Shown piece by piece: positions 4,828 to 7,195 of a stretch of 7,195 nt of DNA. The stretch is from Bacteroidales bacterium (lineage in GTDB: Bacteria; Bacteroidota; Bacteroidia; Bacteroidales; UBA1402), in assembly GCA_023230125.1 (NCBI GenBank), contig JALNXZ010000078.1, forward strand, positions 1-7,195, written 5' to 3'. Under the pieces are notes generated by a model that ran no database searches, was not told where the DNA came from, and saw only the letters and a list, made by a program, of their open reading frames with translations. Made by a program: the position numbers and the translations under genes. How positions within the stretch are numbered: position 1 is the first letter of the stretch; each line of letters starts with the position of its first letter.

Positions 4828-7195
4828 TACAATTTCCAATAAATTAAAACCAGCATACATTCCTGTTTTTTGACTGATATAGAAATCCAGAATACCATCA
4901 GATCCAACAACAACGTTTTCAAGTTTTACAAATTCATTTGTATTATTTAGCATGATACCGCTTGGGCTGGAAGAAACGTCATTTGCTTCATACAAAATAT
5001 CGGATTGATCATTATTTGTAAAGGTGTCGTTTGTTGAAAACAACACATTTACAGAATAAGTGCCTTCTTCAATTACAAATCGAAGACCGCTTTTAGCGGG
5101 ATATAAGAAAGTATTCATATTGATGCCGAAATAGACCTCCATATAAATATCAGGATATGGCCCCATATCGCCTGACAAAACCGGATTTCTATATTTAAGA
5201 AGTACCAATGATCTATTAGTCATTTCTTCGGGTAATTGACTCGGTTTTACAATACGGGTACCCCATTTTATACCCGATACATCTTTCAGGAAATAGTTTT
5301 CATAGCCCTCATATTGGGCCACAGGACAGCGATTGATTACAATACCTTGATCAATCGTGACAAACTCATATTCACGGTCATATAAAACCGGAGAAATGAC
5401 AAGTTTGCGGCCAATGGCACTTTTAATAATGAATGTAATAGTATCAAAAGATACACTTGACACGACATCCGCATCTTTAATTTTAGCATATATCGTTTTA
5501 ACACCATATCCGGAAGAGAAGTCAAAATGAACAGGATTGTCAAAATCAATCCATAAAGCATCTGAGAAATCAGCATTCTCAGATAACATATAGTGGGTTG
5601 GTGTACCTTTGTATGTAAAACTCACAATAACACTTTGAGATATAGTATTTATGGCTCCTGAATCGATAGATACGGAAGACAATGAAGTCGCTTCCGCCAA
5701 TAAAATCGCATCCGACTTGATGATAGTTTCTTCGGATGCAGTTTTTACTTTAAGATAAACAGTTTTTATTCCGAGCGTTGATGACAAGGTATAATTGATA
5801 TTCCATGATGTAAATGCTATCCACGTTGCCTCTTTCAACTCAGGATCCTCAGATATCATATAATATAAAGGATTATCACCTGATAAATCTAGAGAAATGT
5901 CAATATCAGGATCTTTTGTGATGGAATCCCCGTTGTTTATAGATATGGAATGAAGGGATAACGGTACTTTTAAAAAGAATATCGAATCTGAAACCACATT
6001 GGATTCACCAAAAATATTCTTCAATTTTAGATATACAGTATGATTACCTTCCACATCTGTCAAAGAAACCGATATCTTTGTTACAAAGGGAATCCAAGAA
6101 ACGCCAGTGAATGTTGAGTCTTCAGAAATCATATAAGAAGTAGTCGAACCGCTATACAAAGCAGCAACTGATACAGCTCTGCATGTAGTTGTATCCGCCC
6201 CGACATTGATGGAGACATTTTTCAACACCGGTGCAGTAGAAAGCATATTCAATCGGTCTTGATAAGTCTCTTTAACTCCGGGTTTCAACATCTGAATAAA
6301 ATATTGTGCATCTTCTTTGTCGCTGGAATTTGATGAACTTTCAAAAATGGCCATGTATTTTTCCACTTTCGTTATTAAGTCGGGGTTAAAATCAAGATTT
6401 ACAAGTAATTTCCCATCATTGACCGCATAAGATGTTCCCTGACAATTATCTGAAGATGAAACTTTCACTCCCGTTGTATCAGTGATTCCGGATAATAAGA
6501 CAGACAGACTTCGAAACCAAAAGTTATTAGATTTCGGAACATCCAACCTGAAGGTAAGATTTTGACCATCTATGGTTTTTGTAACAGTCGTGTTTTTACG
6601 CATAAACCAATATTCATACATTTCATCTAAACTTGGAAACCATATTGAGTCGTTTCCGGACGCCCCATACAAAGTCTCTACTTGTTGATAGTACGCCTGT
6701 TCCATTCCAGCGGAGGGTAAATGATTACCTCCAACAAGCCAGGTTCTATCTACCTCGGGTATTACTCCGGAGGCCTGATCTGCTAAAATTGTAAGAAAAT
6801 AGTTCAGTAAATTAGAATTATAAAAATCTCTCTTAACGCAAACAACACCTTTTTCCAAAGTGAACTCTTGTGAAAATGGTTTTACCCTAGTCACAACTTG
6901 TTCTTGAGCTGTTGTTATCTTTATTAAATTACATCCATTTGCATTTGCTATGTATGAATGATCTCCATTTGGTTCAATAAGCGTCTTTGGAAACCGACCT
7001 GTCATCTGTCTAATAATCTTACCATTAGAAGCTATCATATCATTAAATGAGGATTCCCCGATACCTGTTGTGCGAACATCATGGAAGGCTGTCGTAAACC
7101 CAAAGTCTTGAGCTATCCTAAGTTCTTTAGGAGTAACCCAGTGGGCCTCTCCTTGCGCATCTCTTCCCATTAAAATGAGAAGCCACTCAAATACT
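4816..7195 (-). CDS. Large modular protein, N-terminus outside the window: deacetylase-like remnant, three Ig-like repeats, lectin-like C-terminal domain
   Basis: The frame is open to the right edge. The first ATG inside (7170, MGRDAQGEAH) is preceded by in-frame codons reading VFEWLLIL, so the true start probably lies beyond the window. Residue numbers below count from that Met. Residues 1 to about 230 are probably the end of a catalytic (beta/alpha) barrel. FTTAFHDVR (25-33) and LIEPNGDHSYIANANG (64-79) resemble the late strands and the R-x-P-Y-G-type motif of NodB polysaccharide deacetylases, and WFPSLDEMYEYW (177-188) resembles the segment after such barrels. The metal-binding Asp/His motifs would lie upstream and cannot be checked. 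Residues 231-315 are an uncharacterised linker domain. Residues 316-583 hold three Ig-like repeats. Residues 586-784 end in a jelly-roll-like segment (EEGTYSVNVLF, DGILDFYI, YAGFNLLEI) like malectin or galactose-binding domains. It is likely secreted or surface-bound and glycan-active by inference. The signal sequence is not visible, and the enzyme assignment is tentative. Confidence 0.75.
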   Translation of the reverse strand, partial: VFEWLLILMGRDAQGEAHWVTPKELRIAQDFGFTTAFHDVRTTGIGESSFNDMIASNGKIIRQMTGRFPKTLIEPNGDHSYIANANGCNLIKITTAQEQVVTRVKPFSQEFTLEKGVVCVKRDFYNSNLLNYFLTILADQASGVIPEVDRTWLVGGNHLPSAGMEQAYYQQVETLYGASGNDSIWFPSLDEMYEYWFMRKNTTVTKTIDGQNLTFRLDVPKSNNFWFRSLSVLLSGITDTTGVKVSSSDNCQGTSYAVNDGKLLVNLDFNPDLITKVEKYMAIFESSSNSSDKEDAQYFIQMLKPGVKETYQDRLNMLSTAPVLKNVSINVGADTTTCRAVSVAALYSGSTTSYMISEDSTFTGVSWIPFVTKISVSLTDVEGNHTVYLKLKNIFGESNVVSDSIFFLKVPLSLHSISINNGDSITKDPDIDISLDLSGDNPLYYMISEDPELKEATWIAFTSWNINYTLSSTLGIKTVYLKVKTASEETIIKSDAILLAEATSLSSVSIDSGAINTISQSVIVSFTYKGTPTHYMLSENADFSDALWIDFDNPVHFDFSSGYGVKTIYAKIKDADVVSSVSFDTITFIIKSAIGRKLVISPVLYDREYEFVTIDQGIVINRCPVAQYEGYENYFLKDVSGIKWGTRIVKPSQLPEEMTNRSLVLLKYRNPVLSGDMGPYPDIYMEVYFGINMNTFLYPAKSGLRFVIEEGTYSVNVLFSTNDTFTNNDQSDILYEANDVSSSPSGIMLNNTNEFVKLENVVVGSDGILDFYISQKTGMYAGFNLLEIVKTK
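5422..6225 (-). repeat. Three tandem Ig-like repeats of about 90 residues within the modular protein
   Basis: Residues 316-403, 406-493 and 498-583 (counting from the Met at 7170) align throughout. Each starts with SI-N/D-x-G (NVSINVG, SISINNG, SVSIDSG). Each has a central Y-M-I/L-S-E motif (Tyr346, Tyr437, Tyr527), followed 13 residues later by Trp (359, 450, 540). Each ends with a TVYLKLK-type strand (Tyr380, Tyr472, Tyr561) and, in all three, a D-(S/A/T)-I motif. Spacing is 90-91 residues. The pattern fits beta-sandwich spacer modules common in secreted Bacteroidota proteins. They probably act as a stalk between the N-terminal catalytic-like part and the C-terminal lectin-like domain. The repeats have diverged, so the duplication is old. 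Confidence 0.8.

Noticed and set aside
5422..6225. Ig-like repeats as a recent DNA-level tandem duplication
   Set aside because: Similarity is clear only at protein level; no long identical DNA stretches were noticed between units.
7135..7170. ATG at 7170 as the true start of the modular protein
   Set aside because: The frame stays open upstream to the window edge. The sequence begins inside what looks like a catalytic domain, with no signal peptide, so the start is probably outside the window.

Overview
The window looks like chromosomal DNA from a member of the Bacteroidales (Bacteroides or a close relative). Three things suggest this: gene starts have AT-rich leaders with no Shine-Dalgarno sequence; there is an exact match to the Bacteroidetes -7 promoter element (TAnnTTTG); and the protein families are typical of glycan-degrading gut or environmental Bacteroidota. 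This is judged from sequence character and recalled families, not from a database search.

Layout: (1) 1-1643, minus strand: a two-gene operon, kduI then kduD, separated by 26 bp. It encodes the isomerase and the dehydrogenase that turn the unsaturated uronate product of pectin or glycosaminoglycan lyases into 2-keto-3-deoxygluconate. kduD runs off the left edge and lacks only its last few residues. (2) 1644-1988: a divergent intergenic region of about 345 bp. It holds a good promoter for kduI and a set of repeated TTTTATGAA-type words, including two identical 13-mers exactly 60 bp apart. (3) 1989-4790, plus strand: a 933-residue outer-membrane beta-barrel protein with a signal peptide, a carboxypeptidase-regulatory-like domain, a plug-like region, a large barrel and an unusual Gly/His/Met-rich tail. 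No SusD partner follows it. (4) 4791-4815: a very short convergent gap with a weak AT-rich hairpin. (5) 4816-7195, minus strand: the C-terminal 792 residues of a large protein that enters from the right edge. Its visible part holds what resembles the end of a NodB/polysaccharide-deacetylase-like barrel, then three Ig-like repeats of about 90 residues, then a malectin/galactose-binding-like C-terminal domain.

How the genes work together: KduI and KduD act in sequence in the cytoplasm on uronic acid catabolism. The divergent barrel protein and the modular protein on the right are plausibly envelope or extracellular proteins handling glycans or other ligands, but nothing here proves they share a pathway with kduID. 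The most distinctive items are the modular protein at 4816-7195 and the repeated words in the kduI/barrel intergenic region. I see no RNA genes, CRISPR arrays, insertion sequences or phage genes, and no clear new defence or signalling system.
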